NCBI GenBank assembly: GCA_002127415.1 | Contig: MWJR01000188.1 | Coordinates: 1-9,901 of the forward strand | DNA from: Calditrichaeota bacterium AABM5.125.24 | GTDB taxonomy: Bacteria > Electryoneota > AABM5-125-24 > Hatepunaeales > Hatepunaeaceae | Direction of reading: 5' to 3' | DNA: 9,901 nt | Shown: positions 1 to 6,833 of the stretch, one piece after another | How the letters are laid out: each line of letters opens with the position of its first letter | Position numbering within the stretch: the first letter of the stretch is position 1 | Notes under the pieces: generated by a model | Database searches by the model: none | What the model was told of the DNA's origin: nothing | What the model saw: only the letters and a program-made list of their open reading frames with translations | Program-made: the position numbers and the translations under genes

Positions 1-2562
1 TTGTCCCCCCCTGCAATAGCAGGGGGGGAAAGCGGCGACACCGCTTCCACCGACACCACCACCATCGACACCACCCGCGCCGGGGGAGAGCTCGACACCA
101 TCGTGACCTATTCAGCCGATCAGGTCGATTTCACCTTCCACCCCCGTCTGACCGTCCTGACCGGAGACGCCAGGTTAGGCTATAAGACTATGGAGCTGAG
201 CGCCCACCGGATCGAGGTGAACTGGGATGAGAACATGCTGTTTGCCGAGGGTCGACTCGATACGGTTCAGCGGGACAGCTCTGAGGGCGGCGGCGACACC
301 CTGGTCTGGAGGGGGCTGCCGAAGATGAGGGACGGCGAAGAGGTGGTCGAAGGTCACCGGTTGGTGTATCATCTGCGCACACGCCGGGGCAGGATCATCA
401 GGGGGGTAACCGCCTACGAGGACGGCCTCACCCGCGGACAAACCATCAAGAAGGTGGATAAGGATGTCCTGAATATCCGTTCGGGCACATATACCACCTG
501 CGACGCCCCCCAGCCGCACTACCACTTCTGGGGCCGCGATCTGAAGCTGATAGTCAAGGACAAGGTCGTCGCCAGACCGGTGGTGCTCTATTTCGGACCG
601 GTGCCGGTGGCAATCTTCCCCTTCGGGGTCTTCCCGGCCAAAGGCGGCAGGCACTCGGGGCTGATAATCCCCACCTACGGTGAATCGGCCGGACAGGGGC
701 GATACTTCAGGAACCTCGGCTATTACTGGGCCCCCAACGATTACTTCGACATCAGGGGATCGCTCGATTTCTTCGAGCGTTACGGCACCCTGTTCACCGT
801 CGATAGCAGATATGCCAAACGTTACATATTCAGCGGCAACCTGAACGGATCGCTCATCAATATGCGCTACGAAGACCGGGTCGATAACCGCTGGTGGGTC
901 AGGCTAAATCACGGTCACCAGCTCTCCCCCACCACCTCACTCAACATCAGCGCCGACTACCAGTCGGACGCCTCCTTCAGAAAGGACCTCTCGCACGACC
1001 TTCACGAGCGGATGAAGCGGGAGATCAGGTCCGACGCCACCCTCACCAAGAGATGGCAGGGAACCCCCTACAGCGGCTCAATCAACCTGCATCACGAGGA
1101 GAGCCTCACCACCGGTGAAGTCACCCAGTGGCTGCCGCAGCTCCACTTCAACCGGAGCAACTCCCCCCTGTTCCCCCAGAAGGAAGGGGACAAACCGGAG
1201 GAGGCTGCCTGGTATAACCAGCTATTTTACGGCTATCGCTTCGAAGGCAAGAACAGGCGCAAGGTGGACATTATTGATTCCACTTACTGGGACAAAGGTT
1301 ATTACGAACTCCCGGAACTCTATCGTTCCGGTATCCGGCATAATCTGAGCTTCTCCGCCCCGCTGAAGCCGCTCAAGTATATAGTGCTGAAACCGAACCT
1401 CAACTACACCGAGGGGTGGTTCGACGAGTGGCTGACATTCACTCAGCGGAACAATATGACGATTGACACGGTTAAACATAAGGTAGAATATAAGAACTTG
1501 CGGGCGCGCAGAACGTTCGATACACGTCTCAGCCTGAACACTACACTTTACGGACTGTTCCATCCGCGGGTCCTGGGCCTGGAGGCTGTGCGGCACAAGC
1601 TCGACCCGAGCCTGACCTTCACCTACAAACCGGATTTCAGCGAACCGCGCTGGGGTTACTTTGACGTCTTCGAAGAGCACAGGATCAACCCCGCTACAGG
1701 TGACACCCTTCCGACGGGACGGAAGCTGTATTACGACCGGTTCGGCGGCAACCTGTTCGGTTCGACCTCCCGAACCGAGGTGAAGTCACTGGGGCTCAGC
1801 CTCAACAACCTGTTCCAGTATAAGAGGCTGAAAGGGGACAAGGAGGTCAAGGGGGAGCTGTTCACACTTAATCTCAGCAGCTCACACAACTTTGCCGCCG
1901 ATTCACTAAGGTGGGGGAACCTGAGCAGCTACCTGACAGCCCGTCCCAATCTCGCCGCAACCGGAGCGGGTGGATTGCAGAGTATGATATCCGGCTTCAG
2001 CATAAACCTGCGGGGCACGCACAGCTTTTACACCCAGGCCGTTGACGACAACGGACGACTGGTGACGGTCAACCGCGTGGCACCGGGCGGGCTCAGGCTG
2101 GTGAAATTCGACGTCTCCACCTCCTGCAACCTGAAAAGCGGCCGGGGAGCGGCGCAGCGAGATACCATCGAGACCGAGGGCCTGTCACCGGAGTCCGGCG
2201 GAGATTGGGGCTGGCAGCCGGGACCCGGCCCCTGGGATGCGGGGCTCAGCTTCCACTACAGCGAGAACCACAGCGACCCCGCCAACATCAGCAAGAACAT
2301 CACCAGCAGCCTGAACTTCAACCTTCAGGTGACGCGTAACTGGAAAGTGACCTACAACACCAACTTCGATCTGGATCGTCGTAGGGTTACGATGACGAAT
2401 ATATCGATACACCGCGACCTCCACTGCTGGGAGGGGATGTTCAACTGGACCCCGCTCGGGGCTGGAAAAGGTTTCTATATGAGGATATCGGTCAAATCAG
2501 CCCAGCTGCGCGACGTCAAGGTAGAGAGACAGAAAGGGAGAGGCAGTTTATTGGGGTTCTGA
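1..2562 (+). CDS. lptD: LptD-like LPS-assembly outer-membrane protein (5' partial)
   Basis: LptD is the outer-membrane barrel that, with LptE, places lipopolysaccharide in the outer leaflet. The visible 853 residues begin with a Thr/Asp-rich linker (about 10-30), then an OstA-like periplasmic beta-jellyroll (about 35-150). A family signature follows: SGTYTTCDAPQPHYHFWG (161-178) and ARPVVLYFGPVPVAIFPFGVFP (191-212). The rest is a long barrel rich in alternating aromatic strands such as LGYYWAPNDYFDIRG. The protein ends in Phe (GSLLGF), as BAM-assembled barrels usually do. Only three cysteines are visible (167, 709, 809), and the adjacent Cys pair of E. coli LptD is absent, so its disulfide scheme is not conserved. 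No signal peptide is visible and the frame is open at base 1, so the TTG at 1 is probably not the start and the N terminus lies upstream. The family call is firm; orthology to true LptD rather than another OstA-family barrel is likely. Confidence 0.87.
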   Translation: MSPPAIAGGESGDTASTDTTTIDTTRAGGELDTIVTYSADQVDFTFHPRLTVLTGDARLGYKTMELSAHRIEVNWDENMLFAEGRLDTVQRDSSEGGGDTLVWRGLPKMRDGEEVVEGHRLVYHLRTRRGRIIRGVTAYEDGLTRGQTIKKVDKDVLNIRSGTYTTCDAPQPHYHFWGRDLKLIVKDKVVARPVVLYFGPVPVAIFPFGVFPAKGGRHSGLIIPTYGESAGQGRYFRNLGYYWAPNDYFDIRGSLDFFERYGTLFTVDSRYAKRYIFSGNLNGSLINMRYEDRVDNRWWVRLNHGHQLSPTTSLNISADYQSDASFRKDLSHDLHERMKREIRSDATLTKRWQGTPYSGSINLHHEESLTTGEVTQWLPQLHFNRSNSPLFPQKEGDKPEEAAWYNQLFYGYRFEGKNRRKVDIIDSTYWDKGYYELPELYRSGIRHNLSFSAPLKPLKYIVLKPNLNYTEGWFDEWLTFTQRNNMTIDTVKHKVEYKNLRARRTFDTRLSLNTTLYGLFHPRVLGLEAVRHKLDPSLTFTYKPDFSEPRWGYFDVFEEHRINPATGDTLPTGRKLYYDRFGGNLFGSTSRTEVKSLGLSLNNLFQYKRLKGDKEVKGELFTLNLSSSHNFAADSLRWGNLSSYLTARPNLAATGAGGLQSMISGFSINLRGTHSFYTQAVDDNGRLVTVNRVAPGGLRLVKFDVSTSCNLKSGRGAAQRDTIETEGLSPESGGDWGWQPGPGPWDAGLSFHYSENHSDPANISKNITSSLNFNLQVTRNWKVTYNTNFDLDRRRVTMTNISIHRDLHCWEGMFNWTPLGAGKGFYMRISVKSAQLRDVKVERQKGRGSLLGF
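4..29. repeat. Perfect 11-bp inverted repeat (hairpin) in the lptD 5' region
   Basis: TCCCCCCCTGC at 4-14 is the exact reverse complement of GCAGGGGGGGA at 19-29, separated by the 4-base loop AATA (15-18). It lies in the open reading frame of the LptD-like gene, in the linker before the OstA domain, where it encodes roughly SPPAIAGGE. Neither strand has a T-run after it, so it does not look like an intrinsic terminator. It resembles GC-rich palindromes of the REP type, but a second copy cannot be looked for here. Confidence 0.7.
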
Positions 2563-2586
2563 TTTATGTGAGCAGGTTGATTTCTG

Positions 2587-2614
2587 TTGAAATCGGAGCA
2601 AAAATGATTATATT
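2587..2614 (+). promoter_or_regulatory. Possible sigma70-type promoter for the PorV-like gene
   Basis: TTGAAA (2587-2592) and TATATT (2609-2614) are separated by 16 bp, and each differs from the E. coli consensus hexamer at one position. TATATTGG also matches the Bacteroidetes-type TAnnTTTG box with one mismatch. Transcription would begin near 2620-2623, at or just before the ATG at 2624, giving a leaderless or nearly leaderless mRNA. This would explain why that ATG has no Shine-Dalgarno. It conflicts with the minicistron reading of the same bases, and both cannot act on the same transcript. Confidence 0.35.
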
Positions 2615-2630
2615 GGTTTGTTTATGGTAA
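2604..2630 (+). CDS. Possible 8-codon minicistron overlapping the PorV-like start
   Basis: ATG at 2604 follows GGAG (2595-2598) with a 5-base gap, a good ribosome-binding arrangement. It opens an 8-residue hydrophobic peptide, MIILVCLW, ending at TAA 2628-2630. The frame differs from the PorV-like gene, whose ATG (2624) overlaps the end of the minicistron. A ribosome finishing here would be placed to restart on the downstream gene. It may equally be chance. Confidence 0.3.
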   Translation: MIILVCLW

Positions 2631-3613
2631 AAATGTTTTCCGATGGAATCGGGGCGCCGTTCCTACCTTTAGCGGCGTTGATTGCGGCTATCATCATCCC
2701 GTCGGACGGGCACACCGATATAGTGGGACGCTACGGCGGCGAGTTTATGGCCACCGGCGGCGGGGCGCGAGCCGTGGCACTCGGCGGGGCTTATACGGCT
2801 GTGGCTGGCGATGCCTGGGCGCTGTTCTGGAACCCATCCGGGCTGGTCCGGGTTGAGAGGTCTGAGGTCGGATTGATGCACAGTGAACGGTTCGCCGGGG
2901 TGGTTGACTACAGCTCCGCGGTCTATGCCGCTCCCCGTCCGGATGGATCAGTCTGGTCGGCCGGCCTGATACGGCTCGGCGTCAACGGCATCCCGTTCAC
3001 CCGTCTCGAAGGCCCCGGCCCGCTGTCCAACCAGAACCGGGTCGAGGTTGACCGGTATGTCAACTCCGGCGACTACGTCCTCTTCGTCGGCAAGGCCGAG
3101 CGTTTCGGCCGGTGGCGCTGGGGAGTGGCGCCGAAGCTCATCTTCAAGCATATCGGAGACAGTCATCGCGCCTATGGCCTCGGCGTGGACGTCGGTGCCG
3201 GAGGCAGGCCGGTCAAGTGGCTGCCGATTGAGGCCGGCATTGCGGTGCGGGACCTGCTCGGCACGGTGCTGGCATGGGAGCAGACAGGTCGAAAGGAGAT
3301 CATACCCTCTACCCTGAGGACTGGGCTGGCGGCCCTCATCGACCTGCCGCCCCTCGAAGCCAGGCTGACAGCGGCGGCTGATCTATCATACCGGTTTGAG
3401 GTCTTCGGGGGATCAGACGCCGCAGCCCTGCATCTCGGCGCCGAATACCTGGTCAGGCAGACCGTCGCGTTAAGGGTCGGCTCGGATGACGGCGGGCTGA
3501 CTATCGGCGGTGGTCTGGAGTTGCTGCCGGTCGGCATCGACTACGCCTACATCGAGCACGACGACCTCGGCGACACCCATCGGGTATCAATCAACGCCCG
3601 CTGGGGCAAATAA
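2624..3613 (+). CDS. PorV/PorQ-family outer-membrane barrel protein
   Basis: The 329-residue product starts with a hydrophobic stretch (PFLPLAALIAAIII) ending near SDGHTD that fits an export signal. The family hallmark follows: GGGARAVALGGAYTAVAGD, then ALFWNPSGL, the usual glycine-rich entry strand and N-P-[AS]-G-L turn. The remainder is short alternating strands with Gly-rich turns, finishing in an amphipathic strand, VSINARWGK. PorV and PorQ are FadL-like barrels; in Bacteroidetes PorV works in type IX secretion, but most homologues in other FCB lineages have no proven role, and no other secretion gene is visible here. ATG 2624 was chosen over TTG 2618; neither has a Shine-Dalgarno in the usual place. 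It follows the LptD-like gene by about 60 bp, so an outer-membrane role fits. A secretion function would be speculation. Confidence 0.75.
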   Translation: MVKMFSDGIGAPFLPLAALIAAIIIPSDGHTDIVGRYGGEFMATGGGARAVALGGAYTAVAGDAWALFWNPSGLVRVERSEVGLMHSERFAGVVDYSSAVYAAPRPDGSVWSAGLIRLGVNGIPFTRLEGPGPLSNQNRVEVDRYVNSGDYVLFVGKAERFGRWRWGVAPKLIFKHIGDSHRAYGLGVDVGAGGRPVKWLPIEAGIAVRDLLGTVLAWEQTGRKEIIPSTLRTGLAALIDLPPLEARLTAAADLSYRFEVFGGSDAAALHLGAEYLVRQTVALRVGSDDGGLTIGGGLELLPVGIDYAYIEHDDLGDTHRVSINARWGK

Positions 3614-3636
3614 TTAAAAATTAAAAATTAAAAATT
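3613..3636. repeat. AT-only 7-bp tandem repeat (ATTAAAA x3 plus ATT)
   Basis: Three perfect ATTAAAA units run from 3613 to 3633 and are followed by ATT. They begin at the last base of the PorV-like stop codon, and 3608-3637 contains no G or C at all. In this GC-rich setting that is a sharp change of composition. It may act as a flexible or UP-element-like tract, or may be a remnant of a spreading intergenic repeat. There is no hairpin, so it is not a standard terminator. Confidence 0.85.
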
Positions 3637-3640
3637 TCAG

Positions 3641-3680
3641 ATACTCCTCTGTGTCTTTACGGCCTTGCGTGAGGAAAATC
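3641..3680. repeat. Probable dispersed intergenic repeat fragment
   Basis: The stretch contains CTCCTCTGTGTCTTTACGG followed by CCTTGCGTGAGGAAAATC. It resembles a short repeat seen between genes in many environmental bacteria, with phrases like CTCTGTGTCTTTGTGG and CTTTGCGTGAGAAAA. That resemblance is from memory and not from a search. With the adjoining ATTAAAA tract it fills nearly the whole 68 bp gap between the PorV-like gene and yicC. No other copy is in this window. Confidence 0.4.
3671..3675 (+). promoter_or_regulatory. Shine-Dalgarno deciding the yicC TTG start
   Basis: GAGGA lies 6 bases before the TTG at 3682. This spacing suits TTG 3682 and is too far (18 bases) for the ATG at 3694. 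It sits at the 3' end of the putative dispersed repeat. Confidence 0.65.
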
Positions 3681-3681
3681 G

Positions 3682-4560
3682 TTGGCCCATAGTATGACCG
3701 GCTACGGGGTAGGACGCGCCTCAGGTGACGGACTCAGCGTCGTCGTCGAGTTGCGCAGCGTCAACAACCGTTACCTCGACCTGAACCTCAAGCTCCCCCG
3801 CGCGCTGTATCCCCACGAATCCAACATCCGCGATCTGCTCAGGGAACGGGTCGAGCGGGGTCGAGTCTCGATGCTGGTGAGCGAGGAGTGGAGTGGCGAG
3901 CAGGGCCCGGTGATCAGGCTCGACAGAGCCAGAGCGCTCAGCTGCGCCGGGCAGTTAGAGGAGCTGAGCCGCGAGTTGGGTCTCTCAGGTGAAGTTCAGC
4001 TCGAACATCTGCTGGCGGTCGGTGAGCTCTTCCTGCCCGACGATGACAGCTCTTATCACGAACAATTGTGGGGGCTGACCAGGCAGGCGCTGGAGAAAGC
4101 GCTGGAGCAGATGCTCACCGCCTGTCATCACGAAGGGGAGGCCCTATGCGCTGACATCAGGCAGAGGATCCGATCGACTCAGGAGAGCCTTGCTCTGGTC
4201 AAAGAGCTGGCCGCCCGGCAGGCCGATGCATACCGAGAGCGGTTGACCCGACGGCTGGAGGAGCTCCTCGAGGACAGCCGCCTCGACCGCACCCGCCTTG
4301 AGACCGAGATCGCACTGGCGGCCGACCGGCTTGACATCAGCGAGGAGATCGTCCGGCTTGAGAGCCACCTGGATATGTTCCACAAAACCATCGCCAGGAA
4401 GGGCTCACTCGGCAAGACGCTCAGCTTCATCCTGCAGGAGATGAGCCGAGAGGCCAACACCATCGCCTCAAAGAGTTGGATGGTCGAGATCTCACAGGCT
4501 GCAATCAGGATGAAGGAGCTTCTGGAGCAGATACGTGAACAGGTGCAGAACCTTGCCTGA
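3682..4560 (+). CDS. yicC: YicC/YloC-family endoribonuclease
   Basis: The 292-residue length is typical (E. coli YicC is 287). Members are cytoplasmic endoribonucleases; E. coli YicC has been linked to decay of the small RNA RyhB. The N-terminal YicC domain shows SMTGYGVG (4-11) and VELRSVNNRYLDLNLKLPR (22-40). The C-terminal DUF1732 domain shows HHEGEALCADIRQRI (149-163), a coiled-coil-rich middle, ETEIALAADRLDISEEIVRL (207-226), FILQEMSREANTIASKS (249-265) and the closing REQVQN. TTG at 3682 is preferred over ATG at 3694 because it gives MAHSMTGYG, matching the family's usual MxxSMTGYG, and has GAGGA 6 bases upstream. It is the first gene of the tight cluster and overlaps gmk by 26 nt. The yicC-gmk-rpoZ order recurs widely in bacteria. 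Confidence 0.95.
   Translation: MAHSMTGYGVGRASGDGLSVVVELRSVNNRYLDLNLKLPRALYPHESNIRDLLRERVERGRVSMLVSEEWSGEQGPVIRLDRARALSCAGQLEELSRELGLSGEVQLEHLLAVGELFLPDDDSSYHEQLWGLTRQALEKALEQMLTACHHEGEALCADIRQRIRSTQESLALVKELAARQADAYRERLTRRLEELLEDSRLDRTRLETEIALAADRLDISEEIVRLESHLDMFHKTIARKGSLGKTLSFILQEMSREANTIASKSWMVEISQAAIRMKELLEQIREQVQNLA
4524..4527 (+). promoter_or_regulatory. Shine-Dalgarno supporting the gmk GTG start inside yicC
   Basis: GGAG lies 7 bases before GTG 4535, within the last codons of yicC. The rival start, TTG 4553, would shorten the protein by six residues and has only a weaker AGGTG (4541-4545) at 7 bases. The stronger site favours GTG 4535, but TTG 4553 remains possible. Confidence 0.5.
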
Positions 4561-5134
4561 ACGCGGGCGGTTAGTGGTGCTTTCCGGCCCGTCGGGAAGC
4601 GGGAAATCGACAGTTATCCGTGAGATACTCGAGCGGCGTAAGGACTGTGTCTACAGCATCTCATCCACCACCCGCCCTATGCGTGACTATGAAGTGAACG
4701 GTCGTGAATACCGCTTCCTCACCAGGGAGGAGTTCTTCCGGAATAGACAGGAAGATCGGTTCATTGAGTGGTCGGAGGTGCACGGTGAATTCTACGGCAC
4801 CGTGCGGGAGGAAGTTGAGAATGAGCTGACACACGGCCGGCATATCCTGTTCGACATCGACGTCATCGGAGGTGAAAGAATCCGCTCCTGTTATCCCGAG
4901 AGCATCCTGATCTTCCTGTATCCACCGTCTGTGGAGGAGCTGAGACGCCGGCTTCGACTACGAGAGTGCGACGACGAAAAGGCTATTGAGAAGCGCCTGT
5001 CACGCTACCCGTTTGAAAAGGCCAAGGGGGACAAATACCCGTTCCGTATCGTGAACGACGATCTTGAGCAAACAATCGCTCAAGTCTTGAAGATTATTGA
5101 TAACGAATCCGAACCTAAAGGATTTATAACATAA
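4535..5134 (+). CDS. gmk: Guanylate kinase
   Basis: This 199-residue enzyme phosphorylates GMP (and dGMP) with ATP to GDP, feeding GTP and (p)ppGpp synthesis in the cytoplasm. The P-loop is GPSGSGKST (18-26). The GMP-binding segment is STTRPMRDYEVNGREYRF (44-61), followed by IEWSEVHGEFYGT (77-89) and FDIDVIGGERIR (106-117), where most family members have LDIDVQGA. The lid is the Arg-rich 136-161 region, and VNDDLEQTI (173-181) is the usual C-terminal motif. Length and motifs are complete, so it should be active. It overlaps yicC by 26 nt and its stop shares one base with the next ATG (TAATG). The GTG start is backed by GGAG 7 bases upstream. Confidence 0.97.
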   Translation: MNRCRTLPERGRLVVLSGPSGSGKSTVIREILERRKDCVYSISSTTRPMRDYEVNGREYRFLTREEFFRNRQEDRFIEWSEVHGEFYGTVREEVENELTHGRHILFDIDVIGGERIRSCYPESILIFLYPPSVEELRRRLRLRECDDEKAIEKRLSRYPFEKAKGDKYPFRIVNDDLEQTIAQVLKIIDNESEPKGFIT

Positions 5135-5574
5135 TGGCCGACACCCGGGAACCCAAGACGAAGATTTCAGGCACCCGGAAGGACGATCTTAAATCCGGTG
5201 ACACCACCCAGAAGGGAGATGCGTCCGACCAGGAGCAGCCGCCAGACGCTCCCGAAACACCGCCTCAGCAGCGTTCTCTCCTGACCAAGAGCCGGCTTCC
5301 GTGGCTGGTGGACGATTTCAGCGGGATCGCCTCGAGTGTTTACGAAGCGGCAATGATAGCGGCCCATCGCGCCCGTCAGGTTGGGCGTATGCAGAAACGG
5401 GAGGTTGATGCCTGGAGCGCCTCACTCGAACCGACCCAGGAGGGGGACGAAGAGGAGGAAACATCCAAGCCCGGGGTGGATCATTTCCACCACCCAAAGC
5501 CAACTATAAAGGCACTGAGCGAACTGAAGGAAGAGAAGATCACCTTCAGATACCCGGATGAAGAGGAGAAGTGA
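5134..5574 (+). CDS. rpoZ: RNA polymerase omega subunit-like protein, N-terminally extended
   Basis: Omega helps fold and hold the beta' subunit in RNA polymerase. Two conserved blocks are visible: SSVYEAAMIAAHRARQVG (67-84), matching the NRFDLVLVAARRARQ helix of E. coli omega, and KPTIKALSELKEEKI (122-136), matching TTVIALREIEEGLI. Position between gmk and coaBC is the classic rpoZ position. It is odd in two ways. About 60 residues of polar, Asp/Thr/Pro/Gln-rich, probably disordered sequence precede the first block. The linker between blocks is long, with an acidic run (GDEEEET, 104-110) and HFHH (117-120). At 146 residues it is larger than E. coli omega (91). ATG 5134 has AAAGGA (5117-5122) 11 bases upstream and overlaps the gmk stop by one base; no good internal start exists. 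Alone the similarity would be weak; position makes the call likely. Confidence 0.78.
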   Translation: MADTREPKTKISGTRKDDLKSGDTTQKGDASDQEQPPDAPETPPQQRSLLTKSRLPWLVDDFSGIASSVYEAAMIAAHRARQVGRMQKREVDAWSASLEPTQEGDEEEETSKPGVDHFHHPKPTIKALSELKEEKITFRYPDEEEK

Positions 5575-6833
5575 CCGGAATCGCGGATAATATCGATCAA
5601 GACCCCACCTCAACCATCGCCGGCAGACTGGACCGTCGACGGGTGATTCTGGCGGTTACGGGAGGGATCGCCGCATACAAGAGCTGCCATCTGGTGCGCG
5701 AGATTATCCGCGCCGGTGGTGAGGTGCAGGTCCTGATGACGGATGCGGCCACACGCTTCGTCGCCCCGCTGACATTCGCCACCCTCTCCGGCAAAGAGGT
5801 GCTGACGGAGATGTTTCCCGAGCCGCCTCCCGCTGACCCGATACATCTGACTCCGGCCCGCTGGGGCCACATACTGGTGGTGGCTCCCGCAACCGCCAAC
5901 TTCATCGGCAGGCTCGCAGGAGGTCTGGCTGACGACCTGCCCTCCACCGTCGCTCTGGCATTCCAGGGACCCATCCTCCTGGCTCCGGCAATGAACCCAC
6001 GACTGTGGACAAGTCCCGCTGTTCAGGATAATATCGAGCAGCTTAGCCGTAGGGGTGTGAACTTCATCGGGCCCGAGGAGGGGGAGATGGGTGGGGTTCA
6101 TGAGGAGCCGGGTCCCGGACGGATGAGCGAGCCGGATTCCATACTGAACCGGATAGAAGGGCTTCTGGCGGATCGCAGCCGATGGCAGGACAGGACGGTG
6201 CTGGTCACCTCCGGGCCGACCATCGAACCGCTGGACCCGGTGCGCTTCCTCAGCAACCGTTCCAGCGGTCGTATGGGGGATGCGGTGGCGCGCCAGGCGA
6301 TTCTCAGAGGCGCCGAGGTCATCCTGATCCGGGGTAAAGCAGTTGCCGCACCACCACCGGATGGGGTTGAACTTGTGGAGGTAGAGACCGCCGCCGAGAT
6401 GTCAGCCGCCGTTAAGGCCCACTTCGACCGCTGCGACCTGCTGGTGATGGCCGCCGCCGTAGCTGACTGGACCCCTGAATCGCCGCATGCTTCCAAGTTG
6501 AAGAAGATAGACGGTATCCCGGAACTGACCCTATGCCAGACCGAGGATATCCTTGCCTGGGCCGGCAGTCATCGAAGCCGGCAGGCTATCGTCGGCTTCG
6601 CGCTTGAGACTGACGACCACCTGGAGAAAGCCGGACTCAAGCTGGCCTCAAAGGGGGCCGACCTCATCGCGCTGAACGACCCGACCCGCCCGCACTCGGC
6701 CTTCGGTGGAGAAACCGTTCGGTTGACACTCGTTCCCCGTGACGGCGAGCCCGAGGAGCTGCCGACCCTGACCAAACGGGAAGCCGCCGACCGCTTGCTG
6801 GAGGCGGCACAGCGGTTCCTCTCCGCACAATGA
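5571..6833 (+). CDS. coaBC: Bifunctional CoaBC (PPC decarboxylase / PPC synthetase)
   Basis: CoaBC makes 4'-phosphopantetheine for coenzyme A: the C-terminal CoaB half joins cysteine to phosphopantothenate using CTP, and the N-terminal CoaC flavoprotein half decarboxylates the product. CoaC (about 24-200) shows VTGGIAAYK (29-37), the catalytic His in DPIHLTPARW (His92), APATANFIGRLAGGLADDL (105-123) and PAMNPRLW (139-146). CoaB (about 205-420) shows SGPTIEPLDPVRFLSNRSSG (214-233), AAAVADWTP (294-302), KLKK (309-312) and LNDPTRPHSAFGG (368-380). The flap before GRM (171-185) reads GEMGGVHEEPGPGRM and lacks the cysteine many family members carry there. GTG 5571 overlaps the omega stop in a GTGA arrangement with GAGGAG just 2 bases upstream, rather close, so coupling is likely. 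Full length (420 residues; E. coli about 406). Confidence 0.96.
   Translation: MTGIADNIDQDPTSTIAGRLDRRRVILAVTGGIAAYKSCHLVREIIRAGGEVQVLMTDAATRFVAPLTFATLSGKEVLTEMFPEPPPADPIHLTPARWGHILVVAPATANFIGRLAGGLADDLPSTVALAFQGPILLAPAMNPRLWTSPAVQDNIEQLSRRGVNFIGPEEGEMGGVHEEPGPGRMSEPDSILNRIEGLLADRSRWQDRTVLVTSGPTIEPLDPVRFLSNRSSGRMGDAVARQAILRGAEVILIRGKAVAAPPPDGVELVEVETAAEMSAAVKAHFDRCDLLVMAAAVADWTPESPHASKLKKIDGIPELTLCQTEDILAWAGSHRSRQAIVGFALETDDHLEKAGLKLASKGADLIALNDPTRPHSAFGGETVRLTLVPRDGEPEELPTLTKREAADRLLEAAQRFLSAQ

Noticed and set aside
1..3. TTG at base 1 as the true start of the LptD-like gene.
   Set aside because: The protein needs a signal peptide and none follows this codon; the frame is open to the window edge, so the start is most likely upstream.
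175..654. A 159-codon minus-strand open frame opposite the LptD-like gene, and similar ones at 1222-1680 and 5610-6101.
   Set aside because: The composition is that of a shadow frame (Arg/Pro/Ala/Ser rich), no motif is seen, and the opposite strand carries clear family signatures.
3613..3636. The ATTAAAA array as a CRISPR, an origin iteron set or a terminator.
   Set aside because: Units are directly adjacent 7-mers without spacers, there are only three, no DnaA-box-like sites or replication initiator gene are nearby, and no GC hairpin is present.
5063..5084. Inverted repeat CTTGAGC / GCTCAAG with an 8-base loop near the end of gmk.
   Set aside because: It lies within conserved gmk codons (the NDDLEQTI region), has no following T-run and has only a 7-bp stem, so neither terminator nor operator is supported.
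5475..5491. Inverted repeat GGTGGA / TCCACC with a 5-base loop in the omega-like gene.
   Set aside because: The stem is only 6 bp within coding sequence, with no supporting context; chance is enough.
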